From Rhytidiadelphus loreus (lineage: Eukaryota > Streptophyta > Bryopsida > Hypnales > Hylocomiaceae): 64,000 nt of DNA. The DNA is taken from positions 29,648,863 to 29,712,862 of the forward strand of contig OX344761.1 in NCBI GenBank assembly GCA_947034895.1, read 5' to 3'. The translations under genes and the position numbers were made by a program. The notes below the pieces were generated by a model. The model was not told the origin of the DNA. It did no database searches and was given only the letters and a program-made list of their open reading frames with translations. The first letter of the stretch is position 1; each line of letters opens with the position of its first letter. Positions 11,576 to 24,240 of this stretch are shown here, in pieces.

Positions 11576-13799
11576 TCTTTAATGTCACCTCTACTTAACT
11601 TGCAACACTATCCTCGGTTGTATTAACAGGATGTAACAAAAGCACTTGCATCGCGGTGCCGAGGCTGTGGCATTAAGAGGTCTGGTTGTAGTTGTTGAAG
11701 ATGGTCAGTCTTCAATTCTTCATGCAGATTCAATAGACTTGATCATTCAGTTTTTTATAATCGAAGTTATGAACCGCCACAAGCTGTTGTTCTAGCTTAC
11801 TTACGGCCAGGTCAGTGACAGTGAGGGTGCAAATAATGAAAACTGATGCAATCACCAATCTCCAGTCTTATTTACTGTTAGTATTGATTACTTTTTTAAC
11901 CCGTGAAGGATGAATGAAGCTATTCATGACAACTGAACAACTGAACAAGTCTGATTTCTGATTTCTGCAATAATGTGCTTCTCATTAATATTCGTCCACA
12001 AAAGAGAGAAAAAAGAGAAAACCACTACAGTACAGGCCTCCGAAACAGCATCGGCAACTGAAATGTTCTCCCGCAAGTTCAGAACATTCAATAACGGAGT
12101 GTGAGTAGTGACACATCAGAAAGCTGTCTCGCTTTGAGAATAGGGAAAGGCATCTCTAAATTGGTTGAGTCCTTTTTTAGAAAGAAATTAGACAAGAGTC
12201 TCACTGCGGCACTGCCTCGATAACGGATCACTGGATTCTAGGACGAGCTCACTAATGCAAACACGTTTTCCTCCTTTGAAGACTTTTTGAGCTTCCTCCT
12301 TTCTTCGAGTCGCCCCAGCTATCCAGGCTGTAACTTACGTTAAATGGCCATGTGCTACTGCTAACTTAATTCAATTTCACTAATTATTGGGTCTGACACT
12401 AATTTTCCAAGGCACACTATTTGTAATATACTTACATTAGTGCAAGCTGAAATAGGGCATTAGGGCTAGTCGAGTTTTCAATGAATTAAGAATAATTTGT
12501 AGTGACACTAACTTTGCACCCTCACCAATAGGATAAATCATTGTTGTCAATTATTTATTTTTGGAAATACACGTTCCAAACCTATTATTTAGAGCATGGC
12601 CACCCATGTGAGCTTGGTGCGGATGCAACCTCTCCCAATGGTCCCTTAATAGAATTCACATCCCACCATTGCTCCCGACAAAGTGTCCACATCAAGAAAA
12701 GGATTGGCCACTCAATGGTTGAGGGCTTCTTTGGTGACACAATACTTTGAAATGAGGAGAATTCATCTTCAGTCTTTGTTTGAACATGTTGTGATAAACC
12801 CGTGTACTTGGTTGTTACAGTTCACTAGTGGAAAAAAAGTCACCACATGGCTCCGAATTTGTGATTGCATGTGGCACAACATCTAATAGTGGGGTGGGGG
12901 TGGGAGGCAATCGACCCGCAACTCGGGAGCTTAAAACAACCAGTCTAGCATGTCATTTCTAACACGCTTGGATGGTTGTGCTCTTAATCTTATAAGGGTG
13001 TTGAGGCCTCTAAGTGGACTATGGATGACTTCCTTGGTGACAAGTCTCATCCTTTTAAGATTAGGGGAAAAAATACAATTTATGACCAAAAACAAGCAAG
13101 TGAAAAAAGTTGACAAGGCTACTTGTCATCATTAGGTTGTAAAATTAAGCCTCTATTAGGAGACCTTTGTCTTCATAATACTTGCATTCCTTTCCTACTA
13201 CCAAATATTATTATGCTTACCCGTGACTTATCAAATTATTTCAACAATTGTGTATCATAATCTAACTTCTTCTATAATTGGCTGAGAACAGTGTTCCACA
13301 CAATTCTATGGTATATTCAATCATAGAAGCCCAAGCAATTCAAAACCACATACATTCTCCAAAATAGAGTGATAATGTTCCAAATTTGGTAGCAAATTGG
13401 CGATTTCATCCATTGAAAAGCAAGAATATTTTGCCTAAGATTCCCTACCACAAAATCATTACTTTCTAGCAAAAAAATCGTTCAAAAAACCAACCCTAGT
13501 GGGTACCCTCAAAGTCCAAACCATCACTTTTTGCTATTGCATGTGATTACTATCATTAGAATGATTTTCTTGTTGGCAAGTGAAAAAAGGCTTCAACGCA
13601 CCAAAGAACAAAAACATTTGGATACCGTAAGTAAAAGTTATGAAGGGTTATATTTTTTTTTGGTAGATGTCCTAAAATCATTTCTTCAACATACATAAAT
13701 ATTGATTTTAGAGAGGTAAGGTAGTATGCTGTTAAATGGCACCTGACCTTGAAGCGCCATCTACAAGGTTTGTACATTTCAAATTTCAGTTACGTACCT
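11576..13799. other. Spacer, no gene seen
   Basis: AT-rich to intermediate composition. Short frames on both strands (12541-12886, 12931-13135, 13556-13777) have no recognised domains and overlap on opposite strands. No confident gene or transposon ends found. Confidence 0.5.
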
Positions 13800-13985
13800 A
13801 TTTGGATGGAGCGCTTTTAGAAACCAACTTTGACCCTTAATAACTTTTGCATACAATATCCAAATGTGGCGTTCTTTGGTGCGTTGGAACCTCCTTTCAC
13901 TTGCCAACATGAATATGTGAAAAATTTGACTAGTTCCATAATAGCAACTAGGCTCAGTAGTAAAAAGTGACGGTTTTGAGTGTAC
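13800..13985. repeat. Dispersed repeat, copy 2
   Basis: Direct-orientation relative of 11390-11575, sharing long exact blocks around the ACAATATCCAAATGT and TTGGTGCGTTGGAACCTCC landmarks. Just downstream (13990-14060) the phrase GGGTGTACCCACC occurs twice about 50 bases apart. Confidence 0.75.
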
Positions 13986-15597
13986 CCACCTTACACAGAG
14001 TGATGATGGCAGTTTTAGGGCAGGGTGTGATTTTGGGTGTACCCACCCTTACATTGGGTTCATAATGGTTGCTCATACCTCATTCAAGCTCTGCTGTCCC
14101 GGGGAATTTAGATTTGTGGTTCTTTTCCAGAACAAATGTCCTTTTCGAACTGCAGAATGTTTGCAGAACTGCAAACTTCTGGACATCTGCTCTCAATTCT
14201 TCTCCTGGTCTCTGGGAGCAGAGTGTCTTCATTGAGATCATCCGCTAGGGACCCATTTTTTAAAATAAATTTTATGATGATGCAGCCATTTTGGCCTTAT
14301 CATAAACCCTAACTTAACTTTGTACAACTTTGTAAGATTTGTGATTTATGGGGTCTTTGAAGAGCACCATCATGGAACCAGGATTGGAGGGACTTCAAAG
14401 TACTGGGCATGGAGGAAGAAAACCCCTGTGCGTATGAGGTTTGCTCCTTTGGGGTCCTGTATCAAGGAGTACCAACTAGCCCAAATTGTTTCATCACAGA
14501 AATTGTAAGATTCTCGTTTCAAATTTAACTAGTATAATCTTTAGGAAGAATAGAATGCATTCTGATTAAGCTCTCATATCAACTTCACATGTGGTAGTTG
14601 GGAGGTGAGAGGATAACTAAACCAGCTAGTGTCACCTAGTCTGGAAACAGTATATCCTGCATACAGTTCCATGTTTGATTCCTAGAATATGAATTGGTGT
14701 ACTAAACTATGGCAAGATATACATTATTGGATTGATCAATGATTCAACAATTAGTATTTATCACTTGGATGTCATTTTGAGATCTAAATCATATCATGCT
14801 CACATACAACACCACACATTCAAGTAGAATTTGTGATCATTTTGGAGCTTTTGAGATATGTAGGAGGTGCAATAATGATCCAAAATTGGGAGTGTCATTT
14901 GCCATTAGATTCATTCAACTCACCGTGAATACAAAACTTTGTCACCTCAATTCATGCACCTGCAATATTCAGATTTGGATACCAGAATCGAGATATTGAC
15001 ATTGACAAGCATATGCCATCCCCATCATGGCGTTCTGAAAAACTAGCTCTGAACTAAGCAAACATGGAACCCTTGATAGCCTCCATGTGGACAACATTCA
15101 GCATTCATTCTATACAGAGTCATATGGCAGAGGATGTGACTCTCACTGCAACTGGTAATAAGAAACATTACACAAAATAAAGAAAATTTCTATTTCAAAT
15201 ACACAAAAAAAAACACCAAGCTGCATCCAGATGTGGGTTTCCCAGACCTTTAAAATTGACATCATGGGAATACACCAATCTGCTATGTACAGTTCACAAC
15301 AAATCAAACAGTACTACATAATATCACGCCCAATGATAATGCCAACCTGCTTGTTCATCATCTCTGTGAAATCCTCGGCTTCAAAGCCGTGTGACCCGTA
15401 CCGGACTTTCCCTCCTTAATTTACACCTTCTTTGCTATTACCACACCCACGCTAAAAAAACGATTCATTCAACAAATATTTCCTATAGTTTACATTGACC
15501 TGCAGTTTTCACCAGCTTCGGACCAGGCTTCATCACCAAAAAGCATGCTCCTAACCGAAGTCAGAGAGAATACCGGCAAACAGCACTTCTTATGAGC
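13986..15597. other. Spacer and 3' flank of the 15.6-17.5 kb gene
   Basis: No gene recognised. The right-hand end (from about 15150) probably includes the 3' UTR of the minus-strand gene that stops at 15598. The poly(A) site was not determined. Confidence 0.4.
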
Positions 15598-17478
15598 TTA
15601 GACATATTCTTCCCACCACTGATATGGAATTGGTGCAAACAGTTCATCAGCATTTCCACGACGATGACATGATGGTGCTGCAGCCAAGGCAGCAAGCGCG
15701 GGATCAGGAGAAATTCCACCTTTCTCTGCATCTGCACTCGAACAAAGACCTGTTGCGTTAGAGTCAAGTTCTTGAATTTCTCGCGATTGACACAAAATTA
15801 ACACCAAAATTTGCAAAAATTTGAAGATAAGATGCATTAAACTATTCCCACAAACTTTATAAATCTAGATGGTCATATTCGCTAGAGTAGCATGTTTCCG
15901 AGTGCCAGATTTGAGACAATCTATCACAAAGATCGAGCTCCAAGAATGAAACTGAATAGATTTGGTATATATATACTGAAATGTGAGAATACTATGCTGC
16001 CTGTCTCATTCCTTTTCTACGCACTTGGGAAACGAGCTGACCTGTAATCTTACTGGCACTTAGGTTTCGTAACATTGTCATTTTAAAGCAGATACTTATT
16101 TTCGGCGACTGCCTTAGATGTCATTTCCTACAAATTCTATGTAAAGAAAATCACCTAGATTTACCATATTTGTTAAATGGTGAAATGCATTCCAAGAAAT
16201 TCCGGATGTGCGCCAGTTCTAGCTCTTACAGCAATTGATGTGCACTTGAACGACAAAAACATTTGGCTCTATGAGAATGCCATTTTAATAGATGTGACCA
16301 CTTTCGCTCTAGATTTGAAACAGGAAAGAGTAATGGACCATTGCAAAGAAGACTACAAGACTGAAGTGATATACACTTACCCAGGCTTGACTCTTGACTG
16401 TCCAATATGTCCTCCAGAAGTTGCCGTAGAAACACAAGATTCATTTCTTTAAAGAGAATTTCATGCAAGCTAGAATCCTCCTGCTTCATGATAAAATTCT
16501 TCATCTTTTGAGCGTACTCAATATTCTTGGGTTGGTGTTGCAATCCTCGGTAGCTTCCGTCTTGAGTCGCAAGATAAGCCACACAACGCCAAATCAGATC
16601 AACAGTATGCCGATTCAATACTGCAAGACGGGGAATGTATTCCTCCAGTGTCGAGGGCGAAAATACGTCGCCTTGCACTCCCTGCGGAAACGATGATGAC
16701 ACAATAGACTCTTTTAGAAAACGATGGCAAGTACAGTTCTACTCTAGAACTACAAGTTGATCGATCTATGGTATCCAACCCATGAACAAATACGTACACA
16801 ACTCGGAGCTTATTCGGTATTCTGTCATGATGCCAATGCAGGATTTTGAAGCTGATGTAGTCTCAATGAATCAGAGAGACGGATCAGAATCCATAATATT
16901 AGCCCTTCCACTAAGAAAACGAAAGTACTGTCAAAGTGATGGAAGCATTGCTGTTCCATACCTTTCCCTTCGCCAGTACATCATCCTGTTGAAATTCAAC
17001 AAGAGGTAGTATCGTTGGCGGTTGATTTTTCTTCGGAGGAGATCCTGATGTTAGCGCTGCTTCCATGCTGGTCTCAGGAGCTGTGACCTCTGAAAATCAA
17101 AACACAGAGATAAGCAAAACAAGAGGATACCCTCAAAACAAGATCACCGAACAATATGGTCTTCAGCTAATTAACATGGCTGACTCCCCGCGGTGTACAT
17201 TTTCCAAGGGTGTGGACAGTGGCAACCAAAGGGTGAATGCATAAAGAAAGTTGACCTGGATCTTCCATCAGATTCAAAACGAAAAAAGTACTTCTAGCAC
17301 GGGTGCAGACATCACAAGATTGACAACAATCGAACCTCTTGATGACCGAGATGTAAAATATCAGATCTGAGAACTTCTTGCTACACAGCAATAAAGCGAT
17401 GCCGCAGAATTGGCAAACCACTCGACGATAACTTTGAGTCGAAGTTAACTCACCTCCGATGTCCTCGCCGTCAGCCAT
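15598..17478 (-). CDS. Four-exon gene, 201-residue protein of unknown function
   Basis: CDS exons on the minus strand are 17478-17454, 17089-16962, 16681-16381 and 15749-15598. All introns have GT..AG ends, one donor is an ideal GTAAGT, and the phases join without a stop. The product starts MADGEDIGE (acidic), then a Pro/Lys/Gln stretch with GSPPKKNQPP near residue 25. Residues about 58-150 look helical, with LEEYIPRLAVLN, WRCVAYLATQ and QLLEDILDSQ. An Ala-rich segment and a C-terminal PYQWWEEYV follow. I see no signal peptide or membrane segment, so it is probably cytosolic or nuclear. A 5' UTR intron likely ends at 17509 (TTTCAG) just before the ATG. I do not recognise the family. The join is well supported internally; function is unassigned. 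Confidence 0.7.
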
Positions 17479-17508
17479 CTGTGACACGACCCTGAAAGAC
17501 TGTGTTTT

Positions 17509-18900
17509 CTGAAACCCAACAAATGACAACCCATAATTCAACCCATAAGAATTGGTTACTTGTCATAGGAAGTGAGAAATACAGACAGCGAAAGAGGTCA
17601 ACAAATCGAGAAACCTAGCAAAAATTCAGACCAGGTAAAGAAGTATCATACACTGGTCAAAATGTGTCACACATTTCTAGCACGATTCTAATAATAAAAC
17701 TTGAATATAGCGTTCATAGTACATTTATACATTTTACAACGTGTTGCCAACAATTAATTTAGCCAGAAACTCACCACACTGCCCCATTTCTTAATTCTAA
17801 ACGAAGAAACACGCTCTTAGACTCTGCAATGAAATCTCTCTTTCATCGGCGACAAACAAACCCGATCAAATGCAGCAATTCAACCAATGCCTATCCTGAA
17901 CCACACACAGCTAGCTTCTGTAAAGGGTGTGCAGGGTTTTGTATTCACCGCATTCAATACAAGAAATAGAGCCAAACTGTTAAATTCGTTTCTCTATTCC
18001 CGGCAGCCTCTGAAATAGATGTGCAACGCAAGAGAAAAACACACCCGAGTAGAGCAAACCCGAAAGAAACAAATAGGCCCAGGAGCTCAAAATCCGCCCG
18101 ACATTTTTCAACATTTCAGCAATTCACATCAAACCCAACAACTCTCCCCAATTCAAGCCACAACATGGTTGGTTTCCCTGAACCCGCAAGCAACTGGTAT
18201 CAGCGTTCTAAACAACCCGCTTGCAAATGAAGACACACAACACGTCCAGATTCATTTGGTGCTGCCCTAGTCACGGCCGGCGGAAGGAAACGAAACTCCG
18301 GAAGAATGACGGAAATTACTTCCAGAGACGCCCTCTTCTGCTTCGGCCGAGTTTCACCAGAAAACGAAGACGGAGACGGAGAACCCAATGCATTTAGATT
18401 ATGGGTCCACACCAAACCGGGGATTATCTAGCTACCTACAACTGCCAGTTCCGATCCGGCATATTATATCATTCCACCAAACACGACACTCGCTCCTCAA
18501 ACATTCGTGAACAAAGATTGGAAAGGGTGCTTACAAGCGCGGCGTTGGTCGCGGTCCGGTTCGGTCGATCGTCGGTCCTCTGTTTTGGGCGGGCTGGGCT
18601 TCTTCCGGGCGCCACTGGCGTCCCTCCGATGTCCAGTCTGTTGCGTCCAGGTCCTGGGAGATGGCGCTTGATGGCCAAGGGCGTCGATCATCGACTCCAA
18701 CTGACAGCTTCGAATTGCAGCAAAAACGCCGGCCTTCAAGAAGCCTTGGCACTTTTAGTAGTGCGCACTGCGCAAGTTCCCTTGTTTCCTGGGGCGCGGG
18801 ATCGGAATGATAAAGTTAATCCTCAACACAGGAAAAGGTCAATCACCCGTTATCTACTGTAGGACTGTTTGGTCGCTCAGGAAGGTTCCACCCACCTCGA
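17509..18900 (-). promoter_or_regulatory. Probable 5' UTR intron and promoter of the 15.6-17.5 kb gene
   Basis: A splice acceptor-like GGGTTTCAG lies 31 bases before the start codon on the minus strand, suggesting a leader intron. The GC-richer block at 18270-18760 is the likely first exon and promoter. Frames in this block on both strands overlap each other and carry no known domain. Confidence 0.35.
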
Positions 18901-19216
18901 AGCATGGGCCACGCGTCGCTTCAGCGTCACTCCAGGAGCCATCCGACGTGGAGTCCAGCAGTGAATCTTTTGTGGGGGTTCTTGGGAGGGGGGTTGGGGT
19001 CTGCCGAGTTTGGCGTAGACTGTAAAGACCCGGCAGCGACTTTGGTGAAGGAGCGAATGGCGCCTTACCTGGCGTGTCAAACCGCCTTACGTTCAAAAAG
19101 ATTTCTTTTGCTTTTATCATTTCATTTCTTTCCGCATTGAGTAGCGTAGTGGAAACTGGCCTAATCAACCACGCCGGTTCGAAAGAAATGGTCGCTGCTG
19201 CGTCTTTACGCCGGGC
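18901..19216. other. Spacer between gene flank and hairpin
   Basis: No gene seen. The phrase CCAGCAGTGAAT at about 18954-18966 recurs at about 19406-19418 in similar context (TTTTGTGGGGGTT versus TTTTTAAGGGTTT), so the hairpin at 19.2-19.3 kb sits between two diverged short repeats. Confidence 0.4.
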
Positions 19217-19225
19217 AACGACCTC

Positions 19226-19308
19226 GTGGAGAGGTCTTACTCAAATGAGGGACCCACCCTCGGCCTACCGGCCTCGGTGAGTCCCTCATTTGAGTAAGAC
19301 CTCTCCAC
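19226..19308. repeat. Perfect 28-bp inverted repeat with 27-nt loop
   Basis: Bases 19226-19253 are the exact reverse complement of 19281-19308 (core GGTCTTACTCAAATGAGGGA). The pairing continues outward about ten more base pairs with a few mismatches to about 19217/19317. The loop is GC-rich and itself partly self-complementary. RNA from either strand would fold into a strong hairpin. It is next to, but not inside, a recognised gene. Confidence 0.9.
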
Positions 19309-19317
19309 TCGGTCGTT

Positions 19318-19934
19318 ACCCTTCACTTTACATCTTTTTTCTTATTTTTTTATTTGTCCTCAATTACTTGTCCCCTTCAGACCTTCCGATCCTAGGGGTG
19401 GTCTCCAGCAGTGAATTTTTTAAGGGTTTTACTAGGTCATGTGACACGCTCCTCCAACCTTTGTCAAATTGCTTCCATGTCTCCTTCTGCTGAAATTTGA
19501 CTTTCCTAGCTGGCTTCTGCAGGGTGTCAATAATCGTTGATTAGGCAATACATATTTTTTCTGTGGCTTTACAAATGGAGCCAGAACTGGCGAGGCTCAG
19601 AACCTCTTTTGCGACATTTTGGCGAAGTAAAAATTAGAAGAATCACTTGTTTGGCGACTCAGAGACCGTGCAAAAATTGGGACAAAATGAACACAAAGCC
19701 ACACAAATAAGAGAAAGAAACAATACAACATTAAACTTGAAATTGAAATAAGTACACAAAAAAGAAACACAAATCACACAAACACAAACTCAGTAAACTA
19801 TTGTTCAAGGGAGTTGAACCCCAACCACAAAAGGCCTTGCCCGGATGCAATGAACAATCCCCCCCCCCCAACCCAATTAGTATAATTGTACAAAAATTTA
19901 GAACTTGAGACTTGCCGCATTAATGGAAACAACC
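19318..19934. other. Flank of the hAT pseudogene, no gene seen
   Basis: Intermediate composition with a C run near 19859-19869. It should include the 3' end of the transposon whose pseudogene lies to the right, but I could not identify terminal inverted repeats or a target-site duplication. Confidence 0.4.
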
Positions 19935-22450
19935 TTACAAGTTTGATCCCCGTTGGGATCCCTCTTCCCGCCATGAAGTGATAGCTTTGGTCACCGGGAA
20001 GGTTTCCACAGTGAAAAAATCATGTGAGAAAAGTTTGACGCATGTGTCAACATGCCCTGCAAGCCAGTTTCTCAATTTCGACTTCATAAAACTGAGAGTT
20101 GAAAAAGTCCTTTCATCTTCCACGCTGCCCAACACGATAGAGATTGCAATTTCGGCGAGCTTGATGAATTCAGACAAATGGTTGAGCATCAAAGCATTTT
20201 GTCCAATGCGGACCCACACCTTGGTCAAAGGATTTTCATCCCTTGGTTCAGCCATGGCTCCCTGTGCATGGGATTTCATCGTCAATTTAAATAGAGACAT
20301 TTGTAAGGAAAGTAGCCGCCCATCAAGAATGGGGTTGACCTGCTTGCAATTGGGATTCTGCATAGTCCCGAAGTTCACAGTCCGCTCAACTGCAAAGTGA
20401 GACTTCAAAGTTTTCACGTGCAAGGTGAAGAGATCATTGCAATTAGGCTAGAGCCAGTATTGAGGAAATACTACGCCCGATGCATTCATGAGCTCCACCT
20501 CCGGAAATCTCACATCCAATTCTGGAATCAACATCTCAGTTGCGTCCCTGCATTGAGCTTTGACGGAGCTGATCACAGAATTGAAGTCCTCTCTGTTGAC
20601 CTGCAACTTCTTCCCACTCAAGGTACATATTGAGTAAGCAGGATAGGTATGCCCTCCCATAAAAAAGGCTAGAGACTCCACACCAGTGTTAAGATCCAGA
20701 ACCCACTCTTGGGTAATAGAATAGGAATGATCATGCACTATGTCATAAAACATTTCAAAGTGCTCCTTCTGCCAAGCCGTGTCTTTATCAGTGTACATCA
20801 TGTACAATTCACTTTGACAAATTTTCACTGGAGCAATGTAATCACTGATGAACGTGTTGTTAGACTATGCAAATTTCATCAAAGAATTGACAAAGTCCAA
20901 TAATGGCATGAAGCAGGGAAGGGCCAGCAGAGTACCGATGTCTCAAAGCAAGTCGTAGTTCTCACGGGCAATCTCTTTTGTGGCAGCTTGTTTCACAGTG
21001 AGCTTAGGCTACTTAACAGAAGCATCCTCACACATTTTGGCAATAAGAGTTTTGTACTCTCCCATCACCCTCTTCAAAGGCTCAAGCAAAGACAACCATC
21101 TTGTTTTCACATTGTGTAGCATACGATGTCCCTCTGTTTCCACTAAGTTGGCAAGTTTTTGGAATTCTAAATGACGTTTCGGGCTGTGACTGAAATATGC
21201 ATACATTGCATTACACAAAACCTCAACTTTTGCCACAACCGGCAAATTGGACAATGGCTCCACAACCAAGTTAGTACGATGAGCCATACAGTGAATTCCG
21301 AACAAGAAAGGAGCCATGTGCTCCTTCATCTGTGTCGTGACCCCGTTCCTACTACCTTGGAATACCGAAACCCATTTGCCCCGAAACAAATGAGACGTTT
21401 GGCAATTTCGGACTGCTCTAGTCCTGAGTGATGTACTAACATTTCCTTGATGTTCTATTTGATAGCAGAAGCCCCAGTACCACCTCCAAGTCGATTTAAT
21501 GACAAAAGAATCAGGACTCTCTTAAACCCTATGCAAACATACAGCTGAAGAGATAGCCAAGACTGAGAATCAATCGTAGTCACTTCATCGGTGCTTAAAG
21601 AAAAAAATGATGCTTTCGATATAACCTGTTTTGTATGAGCGGCCAACACCAGTGCCAAGTGGTCCTCCATCTCCCAGCCAACCGAAGCGCTCCAATGCTT
21701 CTTCGAGAAGTCTAGCACCTACAAAAGGTCGAAGAGGTCCTTCATGCTCTCGTACTGAGCCATTGAACGACCCTGCATGAGCAACCAAAGAATTGCATGG
21801 AACTGGACAATCTTGCGCTTCCGTTCTTTGATCGCACCTTCCGCTACTTGTTGCACCATAGTATCCCCAGCCCTCCCAGATCTTGCAAAGAATTTTTTTT
21901 CATTTTTCACATGTGCATTGGTGCTCAAGAAATAATACTCTCCAATCTTAACCTTCCCAAACAAAGTAGTGGCCTTCCTTCTGCCTATATGCTTCCACAA
22001 GGAATCGAGTTTTGGAACAAGCAGTTTGTCCCTTCCCTCAACGTCGGAGCAGATTTTGCAACGTACCTGACGAGTTCTTCCGTCTTCACCAAGAACACTC
22101 TCAGCCCACGGCAATCTAGCTGCCCAAGAATCCTGCCAATTTCGGTTCTTTTCATATCCGAGACGTCGTGCCTTCGCTAATTCGTGTAATGGAGATGCCG
22201 ATGCAGAATCAAGGATGACGACCTCAAGAGTTGCAGCCACAGCTTTGATGCTGTTAATTTCGTCATGAACGATAGAGGTGCCAAGAAGCACCGGCTGTAC
22301 ATCTCCATCCATGCATGTTGTTGTTGCTACTCCTCCGTTGCCATTGAGCCCAATCTGCGTGGTACAATTGGAACTGTGAGATTGAAAATCCACAGATTGA
22401 ACTCTACCCTCATACAAAAATTTCGTCATCATGGATTGGCTTGGAGCCAT
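19935..22450 (-). pseudogene. Decayed hAT-superfamily transposase
   Basis: Read on the minus strand. About 22450-21722 encodes an N-terminal region with a BED-like/zinc-finger stretch (CKIC, then DSLWKHIGRRKA). 21718-21455 continues in the same frame after a TAG at 21721-21719. A frameshift follows, then 21389-21009 has GIHCMAHRTNLVVEPLS and VKTRWLSLLEPLKRVM, typical of the hAT RNase-H-like core. 20828-20448 is next, and 20423-19935 carries the C-terminal hAT dimerisation signature (SVEDERTFSTLSFMKSKLRN). At least five in-frame stops and one frameshift make it non-functional. It resembles the hAT-like group related to animal ZNF862/KIAA1586 proteins. Terminal repeats were not found. Confidence 0.88.
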
Positions 22451-24240
22451 GTGAGCTCCCAATTCGTCACTTGGGACTCATGATTTTCTTTTTTTCAATT
22501 TTTGCAAAATTAAGTTAGGTTTTAGGTACAAAAAGCCCCCAAAAGAGTAGAAAGCCAAAATGAGTATGTCACATACCAATACGGTATATGGGCATAAATT
22601 GAGTGTTTTGGCTTAGTTAGTTCATAAAACCGCTTGTATATAGGTTGAAACCCGGGAAATAGGGCAAATTGTACATATTGAGTGATATTGCCCATAATAG
22701 CCTAATCTACCCTGCTTGTGACAAACGATGGCCAATTTGGTCCGAGGGAACCTAGGTGAGAACCCTAAAGTCAATTCCCAAAGAGAGGTTTCAGTTCCAA
22801 AACGTTTATCCAATTTAGTAGAAACCCCAATTGTTAGCCTACAGGTGGCACAAATTCAAGACGGGCCAGTAGAGAGAATCTATGGCCAAGGGATGGTGTT
22901 TTGGCGTCTATACCACGTTAGGAGCTCAACGGCAAAGTTGATTTACCAAGATTCTTCTTTATGTGGAAGATTCCCTAGACACCGGTAATTCTAGGAGATG
23001 GCATCCTTCGAATCTCCTATGACCATTGTGCAAAGTAAGAATATGAGCTTGCACATGGGTTGTGGAATTCCATGAGAGGTTCCACAAAAAGTCTCGGTTT
23101 TTTCTGATCATCAAAGATCTTTTTCCGAGTAGTCAACCGCTCAAAACCTACGATGGGAAATTCTAGAAATCCTAGAAATTACCCAAATTGCGGTAAAATC
23201 TCACTAAAAATTAGAGTAGCTTGTTTTATGTTAATAAGATGCTTCAACAAGTTTCAAGACATTCTGATAGCCAGAAGTACCCGAACTTGCAAGATTCCTT
23301 TAAGACCGGCAAATTTAAAGATTACCGTGGAGTTGACCAGCGTTTCGGGAGCATACGAAATCGGAATGAGGTCAAAGTTAGGTCTTTTCTTACTCCCTTA
23401 CACCTACTAAAGAGCCTAGGCCACTTACTTTTCATAGAAAAGTCAAACTCCAAAAGTTGGGTTTTTATCCTTTTTGGTCGTTAAGTTGGCGTTAGGATTC
23501 ATTGAGTTTTTAGTGATAGAAAAGGGGGAGGGGGATACCCTTAGACTAAAAATGGCCTTCTGAAGCCAATGGCGCAATCCGTTTGTGATTTGGATTTAAA
23601 CTCCAAAAGTTAGAAGTTAGGTCCAGCGTAGAAGTGAAAATAGGGAAAATTAGGATGAAAATCCTAAGTGATAAGATTACCGTAGGAAAATGAGAGGAGT
23701 TGAGTGCCCTTGGAAACGTATAAAAGGGCACTCATTCTCCTCTCTTCTCACCCCTTCTTGCCATTTTTTGGCAAATTTATACACATGCTCCATTAACGTG
23801 GAGTTTTTGGTCATTTTTTGAGCCAAAGTTGTCAACGTGTGTTTTTTGAGCATTTCAAGCTCATCTTGTTGTTGTTTTTGCAAGCTTTGAAGGACTTTGG
23901 GGTCCCTTCAAACCTTGTGTTTGATTTGTGCATGTTTTGGGAGTTTTGGACAAGTATTAGTTGTGTTTTGTTGCTCTAACTTTGTGTGTTGCTTCTTTGG
24001 GCAACTTTTGTTGGTGTTTTGGGACTAACTTTGTACTAACTCTAGAGGTTCTTCCCTTGTGATTGGCGATGCCGCTTAGGGAAGTCCTTTAGCTTGTTAT
24101 TTCTCAATTTGTACTAATTATGTTTGTGTTTTGTATCACTAACACTCACTTGTTGTAAATTTCTTAAGTGTTGTGTTTTGTGTCCTATCTCTTCCCTTGG
24201 ACAAGCCAAACTCTTTAGAAACTTGTCTAGAAAATCTCTC
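22451..24240. other. Spacer with a possible promoter-like segment
   Basis: No gene recognised. At 23717-23727 a TATAAAAG box is followed within 30 bases by a pyrimidine-rich CTCATTCTCCTCTCTTCTC leader and then TTG/TTTTG-rich sequence. This could be a retrotransposon LTR promoter or an ordinary Pol II promoter. No protein-coding retroelement domain, primer-binding site or second LTR was seen. Confidence 0.35.

Noticed and set aside
16177..16702. Plus-strand frames opposite the 16.4-16.7 kb exon
   Set aside because: They are antisense to a well-joined exon and have no domain.
18401..18862. 153-codon plus-strand frame
   Set aside because: Overlaps several minus-strand frames in a GC-rich promoter block; no domain, splice or start context supports it.
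19978..22483. Plus-strand frames across the hAT pseudogene
   Set aside because: They are complements of transposase-coding sequence on the minus strand.
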